Source of the DNA: S5-A14a sp050908895
Lineage (GTDB): Bacteria > Bacillota > Clostridia > Peptostreptococcales > Anaerovoracaceae
Direction of reading: 5' to 3'
Assembly (NCBI GenBank): GCA_050908895.1
Contig: CP171222.1
Location: 1,116,001 to 1,180,000 of the forward strand
Length of the DNA stretch: 64,000 nucleotides
Shown here: positions 8,637 to 18,309 of the stretch, piece by piece
How the letters are laid out: each line of letters opens with the position of its first letter
Position numbering within the stretch: position 1 is the stretch's first letter
Notes under the pieces: generated by a model
Databases searched by the model: none
What the model saw: only the letters and a program-made list of their open reading frames with translations
What the model was told of the DNA's origin: nothing
Translations under genes and position numbers: made by a program

Positions 8637-9347
8637 ATGGAATTAGAATATAAGTTTTCACCTAAGAGTAGTATGACAGGACGAGAGTGTAGTGATGTAA
8701 CGAAATGTATTTTGTTGAATCCAAATGCTCATGTGTTAGAATCATCAGGTCAACTCATAATAACAAAATATTTTGACGATGCTAACTTTTCTTTGACAAA
8801 GCAGAAGATTGCTGTTAGAGAGCGAACTTCTGTTGATGCTGATTTTACTCTTGAAGACTTTGATAATAAAAATTTTTTTATTAATCAATCCAAAAAACTT
8901 CAAGGTAAGGGATTTAAGAATCATACCCTGTCTTTTAAGTGGGGAGGCAGTGCTGAAAAAGGTTTGCACATAAGGCAGGAAGTTGAAATGGACTTTGCAG
9001 ATAGGGATTTCTCTTTGCTTGACGAAAAAGTAGAAGCTGCATACAATCAGGCAGTGTCCCATGGTTTAGAAGAGCTCTTTGAGACAGTTATATATAGATA
9101 CGCTATTATTGTCGAATATGTAGAAAGCCGAATAGAGTTTGTAGTGGATTTTGGTTATTACTCTAATGGAAAAGGTGTTGATTTAAATAGTCTCAATCAT
9201 AGAAATTTAATTATGGAATACGAACTTGAACTTAAAAATGGCACTAAAGAAGATTTAATAAATTTTTCCGAGAGACTTCGCGAAGAATTAGACCTTATAC
9301 CTAATGAAAAATCTAAGTTTCAAAGGGGTATAGAACTTTACTTTTAG
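8637..9347 (+). CDS. CYTH-domain protein (triphosphate tunnel family)
   Basis: This 236-residue protein begins MELEYKF, the ExExK signature of CYTH/triphosphate tunnel enzymes. Further alternating charged strands follow (YFDD, AVRERTS, LSFKWGG, MEYELELKNG) and SKFQRGIELYF at the C-terminus. Relatives hydrolyse inorganic triphosphate or thiamine triphosphate, or act as CYTH-type adenylyl cyclases. The substrate cannot be told from sequence. The ATG at 8637 is favoured over 8622 because GAAGGAG lies 6 bases upstream of it and overlaps the earlier candidate. It stands alone between the divergent deoC unit and tig. Moderate confidence in the fold, low in substrate. Confidence 0.7.
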   Translation: MELEYKFSPKSSMTGRECSDVTKCILLNPNAHVLESSGQLIITKYFDDANFSLTKQKIAVRERTSVDADFTLEDFDNKNFFINQSKKLQGKGFKNHTLSFKWGGSAEKGLHIRQEVEMDFADRDFSLLDEKVEAAYNQAVSHGLEELFETVIYRYAIIVEYVESRIEFVVDFGYYSNGKGVDLNSLNHRNLIMEYELELKNGTKEDLINFSERLREELDLIPNEKSKFQRGIELYF

Positions 9348-9455
9348 AACCAAAAATTATATAATAGAATGCATTGTATGCTCAAAATCAGTGTTAAAAT
9401 AAATACGGCACTTTATTAGCATTTTTAATAACCTATATGGGAGGAAATATAAATA

Positions 9456-10808
9456 ATGAAAACTAATTTGATATCAAAGGAAAAGAACATCGCTAAATTT
9501 ACAATGGAATTTACGGCTGATGAATTCGAGCAAGCTTGTATTGAAGCTTACAAGGCAACTAAAGATCAGTTTAGAATTGATGGATTTAGAAAGGGTAAGG
9601 CTCCAAGAGGAATTATTGAGAAACACTACGGAGAAGGGGTTTTCTTCGAGGAGGCTGTCAATCAGCTTTTCCAACAGAATTACATTGCAGCCGTAACCCA
9701 GCTTGCTCTTGATATAATTGATAGCCCTGCGGCTGAATTTAGTGAAATTGGAAAAGGTAAACCTATGACTGTTACAATTACTGTTCCGGTATATCCTGTA
9801 GTTGAAGTTAAGGATTACATGGGGATTGAAGCTGAACAGGAAAAACCACAGGTTTCAGACGAAAGTGTCGATGCTGAAATCAATAACATACTAAAGAGAA
9901 ATTCAAGAATGGTGACAGTTGATAGAGAATCTAAGAAAGGTGATACACTAATATTTGATTTCAAAGGATCTGTTGATGGTAATCAGTTTGAGGGCGGCAC
10001 GGCAGAAAGACATGAACTTAAATTAGGTTCTGGAATGTTTATTCCGGGATTTGAAGAACAGTTGGAAGGTCTTAGAGCTGGAGATTCAAAAAATGTAGAA
10101 GTTACGTTCCCGGAAGCGTATACAGAGGAGCTTGCTGGTAAGGATGCAACTTTTGAATGCCTTATACACGAAGTTAAGGAAGAGGAACTTCCTGTATTAG
10201 ATGATGAGTTTGTTAAGGACGTAAGTGAATTTGATACAGTTAATGAGCTTAAAGATGATATCAGAGCAAAACAGTTGGAAAACTCTGAAAAAATGGTTGT
10301 TAGCAGAGCTAAGGATTCTGTAATTGCAGCTGTTTATGAAAAAAACCCTGTGGAGGTTCCTGCAGTTATGGTTGAAGATGAAATTTCCAGGATGATTCAG
10401 GAAATTGGACAGCAGCTGTCATATCAGGGACTTACAGTGGAGCACTATCTTCAGTACATGGGTAAAGAGATGAGTGAATTCAGAGATGAACTAAGAGAAG
10501 AAGCTACAAAAAAAGTTGGTAAAAGATTAGTTCTAATGTCCATTGTTGAAAAAGAAGATATCAAAGTATCTGAAGAAGAAATGGAAGCGGAACTTGCAAA
10601 AATAGCTGATGTTTATAAAAAAGATGTGGAAGAAGTTCGAAATATGATAGGTGTAGAAAACATAACTTACTTCCAAAAAGATCTTCAAATTTCAAAAGTA
10701 ATAGATATGCTTTATGATAATGCTAAAATTACAGAAATAGAACCAAGGAAAATGGAAGCTACAGAAAGTATTAAAAAAGAAGCAAAATCTGAAGAAGAAT
10801 CTAAATAA
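9456..10808 (+). CDS. tig: Trigger factor (ribosome-associated chaperone)
   Basis: This 450-residue protein has the three trigger-factor parts. The N-terminal ribosome-binding domain carries the signature FRIDGFRKGKAPR near residues 43-55. A central FKBP-type peptidyl-prolyl isomerase domain is at about 150-245 (KGDTLIFDFKGSVDG, GFEEQLEG). A C-terminal helical chaperone domain completes it. It holds nascent chains at the exit tunnel. GGGAGGAAAT precedes the ATG. It starts the tig-clpP-clpX-lon cluster, the standard Firmicute order linking folding with protein turnover. The C-terminal tail is short, acidic and Lys-rich. Confidence 0.97.
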   Translation: MKTNLISKEKNIAKFTMEFTADEFEQACIEAYKATKDQFRIDGFRKGKAPRGIIEKHYGEGVFFEEAVNQLFQQNYIAAVTQLALDIIDSPAAEFSEIGKGKPMTVTITVPVYPVVEVKDYMGIEAEQEKPQVSDESVDAEINNILKRNSRMVTVDRESKKGDTLIFDFKGSVDGNQFEGGTAERHELKLGSGMFIPGFEEQLEGLRAGDSKNVEVTFPEAYTEELAGKDATFECLIHEVKEEELPVLDDEFVKDVSEFDTVNELKDDIRAKQLENSEKMVVSRAKDSVIAAVYEKNPVEVPAVMVEDEISRMIQEIGQQLSYQGLTVEHYLQYMGKEMSEFRDELREEATKKVGKRLVLMSIVEKEDIKVSEEEMEAELAKIADVYKKDVEEVRNMIGVENITYFQKDLQISKVIDMLYDNAKITEIEPRKMEATESIKKEAKSEEESK

Positions 10809-10825
10809 GAGAATAGGATATTAAA

Positions 10826-11404
10826 ATGGCGTTAATACCATATGTAATTGAACAAACAGGCAAGGGAGAGAGATCGTATGATATCTATTCTCGCCTGTTA
10901 AAAGATAGAATTATATTCTTAGGTGAAGAAATTGATGATCATGTTGCAACTTTAATTACAATGCAGCTTCTTCATCTTGAAGCGGAAGACCCGGATAAAG
11001 ATATATCTTTGTACATTAACAGTCCGGGAGGATCTGTTACGGCAGGGCTTGCTATTTATGACACAATGAACTATATTAAGCCGGATGTATCAACTATTTG
11101 CGTTGGAATGGCAGCTAGTATGGGGGCAGTACTACTTTCCTCAGGTGCTAATGGTAAAAGACTTGCTTTGCCAAATTCCGAGATTATGATTCATCAGCCG
11201 TTAGGTGGTGCAAGGGGTCAGGCACAAGATATTAAAATACATGCCGATTGGATTTTAAAGACAAGAGAAAAATTAAATCAAATTTTAGCTGATAATACTG
11301 GACAGTCAATAGAAACCATAGAAAAGGATACAGATAGAGATAACTTTATGGATGCTTTTCAAGCTGTCCAATATGGTCTCATTGACAAGGTTATAGGTAA
11401 ATAA
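10826..11404 (+). CDS. clpP: ATP-dependent Clp protease proteolytic subunit
   Basis: This 192-residue serine peptidase forms the tetradecameric chamber that degrades substrates fed by Clp ATPases. The catalytic triad is visible as Ser98 (MAASMGA), His123 (MIHQPLGG) and Asp172 (TDRDNF), the same numbering as the well-studied Bacillus enzyme. The N-terminus IPYVIEQTGKGERSYDIYS is typical. It sits 17 bases after tig and 8 bases before clpX. The ribosome-binding site is weak (GGATATT), so coupling to tig translation is possible. Confidence 0.97.
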   Translation: MALIPYVIEQTGKGERSYDIYSRLLKDRIIFLGEEIDDHVATLITMQLLHLEAEDPDKDISLYINSPGGSVTAGLAIYDTMNYIKPDVSTICVGMAASMGAVLLSSGANGKRLALPNSEIMIHQPLGGARGQAQDIKIHADWILKTREKLNQILADNTGQSIETIEKDTDRDNFMDAFQAVQYGLIDKVIGK

Positions 11405-11412
11405 GGAGAGGG

Positions 11413-13113
11413 ATGGCAAACATCAAAGAGAGTAAATCTAATAGGGATATTAAATCAAATAAAGGTAATGAGAAAAGTGGAAGAAAAGATAAGAGCTCAA
11501 ATAAGACAAAAGAGCATAGATGCAGTTTCTGTGGTAGACCTCAAGGAGATGTAGATATCCTCTACGGTGGACAGAATGGATTTATATGCTCTGATTGTCT
11601 TGCAAATACCGTCGATATTGGAAGAACCAACGGTGATTCCGTAATCAATGAAATGGATAGTGATCTTGCTGAAGAAATATTATATAGGTTAGTGGAAGAT
11701 GATTATATTGATTTAGATGATTTGGATGATGTAAGAGATAGCTTAGGTTTTATAGATGATTGTGATGAGATTACAAAATTTATTGATTTAAATAGTAAAC
11801 TTGATGATGGCTCAAACAATTCAGGTCCATCTGCTGATGAGCTGGATAAATTTTTAAAATCTATCGGCGTTACTGGTCTTTACACAGACGAAGATTTTAA
11901 CCAACGGAATAAATCTCCACATCCGGGATTAAATAAACCTAAGTCTTCAGATATAAAATTGATGAAGCCTAAAGAAATTTTTGATGCTCTTAGTGAATAT
12001 GTAATAGGTCAAGAAGAAGCTAAAAAGTCTTTATCTGTAGCAGTTTACAATCATTATAAGAGGATAATTCATGCTGAGGAGATGCCATTAGATAAAGGCG
12101 AAAATCAAGTCGAATTGCAAAAAAGCAATATAGTTATGTTTGGACCTACAGGTTCAGGTAAGACTTTGCTTGCACAGACCTTAGCCAAGCTTTTGGACGT
12201 ACCATTTGCTATTGCTGATGCTACAGCACTTACGGAAGCGGGTTATGTCGGAGAAGATGTAGAGAATATCTTACTAAGACTAATGCAGGCTGCAGACTAT
12301 GATATAGAAAAAGCTCAAAGAGGCATTATCTATGTGGATGAGATTGATAAGATTGCCAGAAAAAGTGATAATCCGTCTATAACAAGAGATGTATCAGGGG
12401 AGGGTGTTCAACAGGCTCTTTTGAAAATATTAGAAGGTACTGTTGCAAATGTTCCACCTCAGGGAGGGCGTAAACATCCACATCAGGAGTTCATTCAATT
12501 TGATACTACTAATGTGTTGTTCATATGTGGCGGAGCTTTTGCAGGGCTTGATAATGTTATAAGCAAGAGAATGGGAGAAAATACCATTGGATTCACATCA
12601 GGAATTAAATCAAAAGTTCTGGTGAATGATGATATTTTATCAAAAGTAGAACCGGAAGACTTGCTTCATTTCGGTTTAATCCCGGAATTCATAGGAAGAC
12701 TTCCAGTAATTGTTCCTTTGAAAGAACTTGATGAAGAAGCCCTGGTAAATATAATGACAAAACCAAAGAATGCTATATTGAGACAGTATCAGCGTCTATT
12801 TGATATGGATGACATTAAACTCAAGGCTGATGATAATGCTCTTTCAGCTATTGCAAAGAAAGCTATGGAGAGAAAAACGGGAGCAAGAGGTCTTAGAAGT
12901 ATTTTTGAAAATATTTTGAGAAATCAAATGTTCTTGCTTCCCTCTAGAACTGATGTTGCATACTGCGTAATTACAGAAAATGCTGTAATAAAGGGGGAAG
13001 AACCTAAAATTATAAAAAAGAGAAAGTCTCGCATAGATGAAAGTGGAGATAAGAGTATTGAAAAAAAGAAATCTAAGAGTACTTCAGATAAGAAATCGAA
13101 GAGTGCTGAATAA
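11413..13113 (+). CDS. clpX: Clp protease ATP-binding subunit ClpX, enlarged form
   Basis: This AAA+ unfoldase delivers substrates to ClpP. At 566 residues it is about 140 longer than usual. A zinc-finger domain (CSFCGRP...GFICSDC) starts near residue 37, after a charged leader. The AAA module begins near residue 183 (YVIGQEEAKKSLSVAVYNHY), with Walker A GPTGSGKT, Walker B YVDEIDK and the ClpP-docking IGF loop (MGENTIGFTSG). Between zinc finger and AAA lies an acidic insert of about 80 residues. The C-terminus adds about 40 Lys/Ser-rich residues. All catalytic features are intact, so it should be active. The extra parts may bind adaptors or nucleic acid, which is inference. Confidence 0.95.
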   Translation: MANIKESKSNRDIKSNKGNEKSGRKDKSSNKTKEHRCSFCGRPQGDVDILYGGQNGFICSDCLANTVDIGRTNGDSVINEMDSDLAEEILYRLVEDDYIDLDDLDDVRDSLGFIDDCDEITKFIDLNSKLDDGSNNSGPSADELDKFLKSIGVTGLYTDEDFNQRNKSPHPGLNKPKSSDIKLMKPKEIFDALSEYVIGQEEAKKSLSVAVYNHYKRIIHAEEMPLDKGENQVELQKSNIVMFGPTGSGKTLLAQTLAKLLDVPFAIADATALTEAGYVGEDVENILLRLMQAADYDIEKAQRGIIYVDEIDKIARKSDNPSITRDVSGEGVQQALLKILEGTVANVPPQGGRKHPHQEFIQFDTTNVLFICGGAFAGLDNVISKRMGENTIGFTSGIKSKVLVNDDILSKVEPEDLLHFGLIPEFIGRLPVIVPLKELDEEALVNIMTKPKNAILRQYQRLFDMDDIKLKADDNALSAIAKKAMERKTGARGLRSIFENILRNQMFLLPSRTDVAYCVITENAVIKGEEPKIIKKRKSRIDESGDKSIEKKKSKSTSDKKSKSAE

Positions 13114-13131
13114 TATAGAAAGGGGAAGCAC

Positions 13132-15486
13132 ATGCCAAATAAAGATGATACTAAACTAGTATTTCCTTGTATCGCATTAAGGGGTGTTACGGCTTTTCCC
13201 GGTACCATAACAACCTTTGATGTGGGCAGGGAAAAATCACTCCGGGCTCTTGATGAGGCTGTTGAAGGAAATAAACTTTTATATGTTGCAACTCAAAAAA
13301 ATGATGAAATTCAAATTCCAACATTTAAGGACATGTATGAAATTGGTACATTAGTCCATGTAAAACAAGTGTTAAAGCTTCATGGAGATGTGGCAAGAGT
13401 ATTGGTTGAGGGAGTAGCTCGTGCAAAAGTTGCAGATATTATTTCAGAAGATGAGTATCTTGCAGCGACTATTTACGAGCTCAAAACTGATGTTACAATG
13501 GAGGTTCTATCTATAGAAGAGAAAACCCTTCTGAGAATGGTTAGAAATCAGTTTATAGAGTATGCAGAAATATTTAGTCTAAAAGAGCCAGAAACTGCTA
13601 GGATGGTATTTACATCTGATAATCCTATATTCATAGTGGATTGCGTTGCTAATCAATTAGAAATCAGTTACACAAAAAAACAGCGAATTTTAGAAGAGAG
13701 TGATTTTGCCAAGAGAATTACAATGATGGCGGAGATTCTTTCGGAAGAGCTGGAAATTGCCAAGATGGAAAACCGTATTTCTCAAGATTTAAAAAAATCT
13801 ATGGATGAAAATCAAAAGGAGTATGTCCTGAGAGAAAAAATGAAGGTCATCCAAAGCGAGCTTGGGATTGGCGATGAACTTGCGGAAAGTGAAAAATGGC
13901 TTAAAAAATTAGAAGAACTCTCTCTAGATGAAGCTATAGAAAAAAAAGTTAAGCGTGAGATTGATAAATATTCTAAGATGCCGCAGGCGGCACCGGAAAG
14001 CTCTGTCATTAGGAATTATGTTGAAACTATTTTAGAGCTTCCGTGGAACATCTCATCCGATGGGAATAGTGATATTTTAAAAGCTGAGAAAATTTTAAAT
14101 AAAGATCATTACGGTCTTGAAAAAGTTAAAGAACGTATTTTAGAATATTTGGCGGTAATTCAGTTATCTAAGGGAATAAAAGGTCCGATTTTATGTTTAG
14201 TAGGCCCTCCGGGAGTAGGGAAGACTTCTATTGCCAGATCAATAGCATCAGCAACCGGAAGGGAATTTGTTAGAATGTCTCTTGGAGGCGTCAGGGATGA
14301 AGCAGAAATTAGAGGTCATAGAAGAACTTATATAGGTGCAATACCAGGAAGAATAATCACTTCTATTAAAGATGTTGGAACCAACAATCCTTTATTTCTT
14401 CTTGATGAAGTAGATAAAATAGGTGCGGATTTTAAGGGAGATCCCGCTGATGCACTTTTGGAAGTCCTTGATCCGGAGCAGAATAATACTTTTAAAGATC
14501 ATTTTCTTGATGTACCCTTTGATTTATCAAAGATTATGTTTATAACAACCGCAAATGCTATCGATACAATTCCGAGACCGCTGCTTGATAGAATGGAAGT
14601 TATAGAGGTTTCAGGATATACGGAGGAAGAGAAGATAAAAATAGCCCAGAAGTATTTGATTCCAAAGAAATTAAAAGAACATGGATTGGAAAAGAATAAT
14701 TTGAAAATTAGCAAAAAAGCTATTGCTGATTTAATTAACTATTATACGAGAGAATCTGGTGTCAGAAATCTAGAAAGAGAAATTTCTAGATTATGTAGAA
14801 AAGTTGCGAAAAAAGTTGTAATTGAATTGAATAAAAATTTAGAGAATCAAGAAATTAACAGTCTTGAATTTTCAATTAAACCATCGGATCTTGAAGAATA
14901 CCTGGGAAAGAAAAAATTCCGCTTTGACATTATTTCGGATAAGGCTCAAGTGGGTGTTGCCACGGGGATGGCATGGACTGCTGTAGGTGGAGATACACTT
15001 TCTATTGAAACTTCAATTATAAAGGGGAATGGCAAATTACAGCTTACAGGTAACCTTGGGGATGTTATGCAGGAATCGGCAAAAGCTGCTGTTACTTACA
15101 TAAGATCAATTGCAGATGAAATAAATTTGGATGAAATTTTCTACAAGGAAAAGGACATACATATTCATGTACCGGAGGGTGCAGTTCCAAAGGATGGACC
15201 TTCTGCGGGGGTCACTATGTTTACTTCAGTGGTGTCCGCTTTAACAGGAAAAGCTATAAGAAATGATGTTTCTATGACAGGAGAAATAACGCTCAGAGGA
15301 AAAATTCTTCCCGTAGGTGGTATTAAAGAAAAAGTATTAGCTGCTCATAGAGCAGGAATTAAAAAAATTCTCTTGCCTTATGATAATGAAAAAGATATAG
15401 AAGATATCCCGGAAAGCGTAAGAAGTAAATTAAACTTTGTTTTATTAAAAGAAGCAAAAGAGGCATTAAAAGAAGCTCTTGTTTAA
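13132..15486 (+). CDS. lon: ATP-dependent protease La (Lon)
   Basis: This 784-residue protein has the full LonA layout. An N-terminal substrate-binding domain is followed by a coiled-coil helical region around residues 190-270. The AAA+ domain has Walker A GPPGVGKTS and Walker B FLLDEVDK. The C-terminal protease domain has a Ser-Lys dyad: serine near 691 in PKDGPSAGVT and lysine near 732 in LPVGGIKEKVLAAH. It degrades misfolded and regulatory proteins. AAGGGGAAG precedes the ATG, and the spacing to clpX is 18 bases. It is followed by a structured spacer before engB. Confidence 0.97.
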   Translation: MPNKDDTKLVFPCIALRGVTAFPGTITTFDVGREKSLRALDEAVEGNKLLYVATQKNDEIQIPTFKDMYEIGTLVHVKQVLKLHGDVARVLVEGVARAKVADIISEDEYLAATIYELKTDVTMEVLSIEEKTLLRMVRNQFIEYAEIFSLKEPETARMVFTSDNPIFIVDCVANQLEISYTKKQRILEESDFAKRITMMAEILSEELEIAKMENRISQDLKKSMDENQKEYVLREKMKVIQSELGIGDELAESEKWLKKLEELSLDEAIEKKVKREIDKYSKMPQAAPESSVIRNYVETILELPWNISSDGNSDILKAEKILNKDHYGLEKVKERILEYLAVIQLSKGIKGPILCLVGPPGVGKTSIARSIASATGREFVRMSLGGVRDEAEIRGHRRTYIGAIPGRIITSIKDVGTNNPLFLLDEVDKIGADFKGDPADALLEVLDPEQNNTFKDHFLDVPFDLSKIMFITTANAIDTIPRPLLDRMEVIEVSGYTEEEKIKIAQKYLIPKKLKEHGLEKNNLKISKKAIADLINYYTRESGVRNLEREISRLCRKVAKKVVIELNKNLENQEINSLEFSIKPSDLEEYLGKKKFRFDIISDKAQVGVATGMAWTAVGGDTLSIETSIIKGNGKLQLTGNLGDVMQESAKAAVTYIRSIADEINLDEIFYKEKDIHIHVPEGAVPKDGPSAGVTMFTSVVSALTGKAIRNDVSMTGEITLRGKILPVGGIKEKVLAAHRAGIKKILLPYDNEKDIEDIPESVRSKLNFVLLKEAKEALKEALV

Positions 15487-15515
15487 TATGTGAAGTTTGA
15501 AAATAGTGTAGAATT

Positions 15516-15549
15516 TTTAGGCTGTGAAATGGTGTATTTCCAGCCTAAA
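15516..15549 (+). other. Strong hairpin in the lon-engB spacer, without a T-run
   Basis: Arms TTTAGGCTG and CAGCCTAAA, extended inward by GAAAT and ATTTC with one bulged T, enclose a GGTGT loop. No uridine tract follows, so it is a poor terminator. It may stabilise lon mRNA, be a processing site, or partly attenuate transcription into engB. Confidence 0.5.
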
Positions 15550-15578
15550 TGTTTAACGCTAATAGGGAGTATAACCGG

Positions 15579-16226
15579 ATGAATGAAGATATAAAAATTA
15601 AAAATTCAGATATAATTGCTGTTGCTGTTAAAGAAGAACAATATCCTCAAGTGGGGCCGATAGAAGTCGCCTTTGCCGGCCGTTCTAATGTTGGTAAATC
15701 ATCGCTTTTGAACTTGCTTACAGGTAGAAGAAAACTTGCTAAAATAAGTGGAAGTCCGGGAAAAACCAGAACTATTAATTTTTATTCTTTAAATAATGAT
15801 GAAATTAGGATAGTGGATTTGCCTGGGTATGGATATGCAAAGGTTTCAAAGACTGAAAGCGAAAAGTGGGGAGAGATGATGGAAGTATATTTAACAACTA
15901 GAGAATCTCTGGTTAAAGTGGTACAGCTTGTTGATATAAGACATAAGCCATCGGTTCAAGATGTACAAATGTATGAGTTTCTTAAATATTATGGATTAGA
16001 TGGAATTGTTGTTGCAACTAAAGCTGATAAAATTTCAAGAAATCAATATGCAAAATCAGAAAAGCTTATTAGGCAAACCCTAGGAATGGATAAAAGTGAT
16101 ATAATATACCCAATATCATCATTAAATAAGACAGGACAGCAGCCCCTGATTAATGCTTTATTTGCGTTAAAAAAAGAAGACAATGAAATTATCGATAAAG
16201 AACTGGAGAGAAATAATGAAGATTGA
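15579..16226 (+). CDS. engB: Ribosome biogenesis GTP-binding protein EngB/YsxC
   Basis: This 215-residue GTPase acts in late assembly of the large ribosomal subunit. The GTPase boxes are visible: G1 GRSNVGKSS, G2 region PGKTRTINFY, G3 DLPGYGYAK, G4 ATKADK and G5 PISS. The ATG at 15579 is chosen since AGGGAG lies 9 bases upstream; an in-frame ATG at 15549 sits in the lon-distal hairpin. The lon-engB neighbourhood is common in Firmicutes. The end overlaps hpt by 11 bases. Confidence 0.95.
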   Translation: MNEDIKIKNSDIIAVAVKEEQYPQVGPIEVAFAGRSNVGKSSLLNLLTGRRKLAKISGSPGKTRTINFYSLNNDEIRIVDLPGYGYAKVSKTESEKWGEMMEVYLTTRESLVKVVQLVDIRHKPSVQDVQMYEFLKYYGLDGIVVATKADKISRNQYAKSEKLIRQTLGMDKSDIIYPISSLNKTGQQPLINALFALKKEDNEIIDKELERNNED

Positions 16227-16749
16227 TGAAAATATAAAAGGAAAAATTTTATTTACGCAGGAACAAATATGGCAAAGAGCTAAGGAACTGGGTAAAGAAA
16301 TATCTGAAGATTACCAAGGAGAAGAGGTGATTGTTCTAGGGACCTTAAAAGGAGCAGTTCTTTGGATGTCAGACATACTTAAAAATTTAACTGTTGATAC
16401 GAAAATTGATTTCATTTCAGCTTCCAGCTATGGTTCAGGAACAACCAGCTCCGGAATAGTAAAAATAACAAAGGATATAGATATGGATTTATTTAATAAG
16501 AATGTCCTTATCCTTGAAGATATAATAGATACCGGAACAACATTAAAGTATTTGCGAGATTACATCGCAGAAAGAAATCCTAAGTCTGTTAAAATTTGCA
16601 GTCTTTTAGATAAACCTTCAAGAAGAAAAGCAGATGTTACAGGTGACTATATAGGATTTACGGTAGATGACTTATTTGTTATAGGATATGGCCTTGATTA
16701 CGATCAAAAATATAGGAATCTCCCATATATAAGCTATTTAGAAGGATAG
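16216..16749 (+). CDS. hpt: Hypoxanthine phosphoribosyltransferase
   Basis: This 177-residue purine salvage enzyme transfers ribose phosphate from PRPP to hypoxanthine or guanine. The PRPP loop is VLILEDIIDTGTTLKYL, and the flexible-loop SASSYGSGTTSSG and base-contacting SLLDKPSRRK segments are also present. The ATG at 16216 has GGAGAG immediately upstream and overlaps the engB stop; the longer in-frame start at 16183 lies deep in engB. Normal length. Confidence 0.94.
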   Translation: MKIDENIKGKILFTQEQIWQRAKELGKEISEDYQGEEVIVLGTLKGAVLWMSDILKNLTVDTKIDFISASSYGSGTTSSGIVKITKDIDMDLFNKNVLILEDIIDTGTTLKYLRDYIAERNPKSVKICSLLDKPSRRKADVTGDYIGFTVDDLFVIGYGLDYDQKYRNLPYISYLEG

Positions 16750-16759
16750 GGAATATAAT

Positions 16760-17422
16760 ATGAAGAAAGTCAACTACATAATTTCATATGTTCTGATTGT
16801 TTGCTTTCTGATCGCCCTTGTATGTGTATCATCCACCATAGCTTTACATCTGAAGTCTACATATGATTACCATTTTAATGATGGGGCAGCATTTAAAAAA
16901 ATTAATTCTCCGGTGCCCGCAACTGAATTATCGTCTGGTGTGACAAAATATTTTGTGATGCCAACAAAAGATAAGTTTCAGATTTATGAAGTGAATGGCA
17001 AATATAAAGACCCAATTTTTAATATTAAAGAACAAAGGATCATGGAGAAAATAAAAAAAATTATAACTTTTGAATTGTTTGTCGGTGTTTTTTCAGCAGC
17101 GGCATTCTTTGCTTGTTATGTTTATATGTATAAAAAAGGATTTAAAGAGGCTATAAGGAACAGAATTAAGGCATCTATTTGTATTGGTTTTGTATTGATT
17201 ATAATAAGGGTCATTATTATATCCATTAAATCCTTTAGGTACGGGTTATATAATTGGGCTATTGGAATTAATTTGGGGAAGAAGACATTGTTAATAGCAA
17301 TATTTGGAGATCCATTCTTTAAGACTTATCTGCTATTTGCTAGTATGGGTGCATTAATGATTATTGGAATTACCCTATATATTAATCAAAAGCTGACTAA
17401 ACCGGAAAGGATTTTTTATTAA
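16760..17422 (+). CDS. Four-helix integral membrane protein, function unknown
   Basis: This 220-residue protein has predicted membrane segments at about 7-29, 95-115, 130-152 and 186-206. A loop of about 60 residues after the first helix is probably outside the cell. The layout recalls the DUF1461-type small membrane proteins of Firmicutes, but no decisive motif was recognised. It is tightly packed, 10 bases after hpt and overlapping the PHP gene by one base, so it is co-expressed with both. The C-terminus is basic and cytoplasmic by the positive-inside rule. No function is assigned. Confidence 0.75.
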   Translation: MKKVNYIISYVLIVCFLIALVCVSSTIALHLKSTYDYHFNDGAAFKKINSPVPATELSSGVTKYFVMPTKDKFQIYEVNGKYKDPIFNIKEQRIMEKIKKIITFELFVGVFSAAAFFACYVYMYKKGFKEAIRNRIKASICIGFVLIIIRVIIISIKSFRYGLYNWAIGINLGKKTLLIAIFGDPFFKTYLLFASMGALMIIGITLYINQKLTKPERIFY

Positions 17423-18237
17423 TGGAATATAAAGTTGATTACCATTTTCATTCAAACTTTTCCGATGGCAATTTAAAGCCTTTGGAACTGGTTAAATGGT
17501 ATAAAGATAATGGCTATGATGAAATAGCACTTACAGATCATGATGGTATTGATGGGATTGCAGAGGCAAAAATTGCCGGGGAAGCTCTTGGGATACAGGT
17601 GATTTCAGGCATTGAGTTATCTACAAATTTGTACTGTGATTTTAAGAAAGAGCCTTTAGATGTACACCTTCTTGGCTATAGATTTGATGAAGATAATGAT
17701 GCTCTGAACGCTAAATTAAAAGAACTTAGACAATTTAGAAAAAATCGAAACGATAAAATTTTGGAAAAACTAAAAGAAATGGGATATAATATAAGTCATG
17801 AGGATACTCTTGATAGACCTAAACAAACTTATGTTGGTAAGCCCAATATAGCTCGTGCTCTTCTAAAAAAAGGATATATAGAGAATATCCCGGAAGCTTT
17901 TGAGAAAGGAAAATTTCTTGAGTCCCCGGAAATCAAAAATATTAAGAAAGAAAAAATGACTACAGAAGAAGCTATAAAGTTAGTTAAAGGAGCTGGAGGA
18001 ACTGCAGTAATTGCACATCCAATGGAAATTTTTGCCGAAGAAAGCTATTTTGTTACAAAAGAAGATTTCTTCAGTTGGTTTGAAGGTAAGTTAAAAGAAC
18101 TAAAACGTGTTGGACTTGGTGGCATTGAGTGCTATCATCCATCGGCAGATGAGGAAGATTCAAGGATGTTGTTTGAAATTGCAGCTAGATTGAAAATGCA
18201 TGTTACAAGAGGTTCTGACTACCACGGGATTGAATAA
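17422..18237 (+). CDS. PHP-domain phosphoesterase
   Basis: This 271-residue metal-dependent hydrolase of the PHP family shows the clustered metal ligands DYHFHSNFSDG, LTDHDGIDG, a central GIELS, an AHPME motif and a C-terminal GSDYHG. The layout matches the YciV/TrpH-type enzymes, whose studied members remove phosphate from nucleoside 3',5'-bisphosphates or trim short RNA. Histidinol phosphatase is a less likely alternative. The ATG overlaps the preceding stop by one base, which shows coupling. A possible partner function is nucleotide turnover, together with hpt and the beta-CASP protein in this cluster. Confidence 0.88.
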   Translation: MEYKVDYHFHSNFSDGNLKPLELVKWYKDNGYDEIALTDHDGIDGIAEAKIAGEALGIQVISGIELSTNLYCDFKKEPLDVHLLGYRFDEDNDALNAKLKELRQFRKNRNDKILEKLKEMGYNISHEDTLDRPKQTYVGKPNIARALLKKGYIENIPEAFEKGKFLESPEIKNIKKEKMTTEEAIKLVKGAGGTAVIAHPMEIFAEESYFVTKEDFFSWFEGKLKELKRVGLGGIECYHPSADEEDSRMLFEIAARLKMHVTRGSDYHGIE

Positions 18238-18309
18238 TGATTGAACAATAACTATTGAAAATAATTTAAGTTGTGAAATATATGAAAATCTATTGAAGGA
18301 GAGTGTGAG

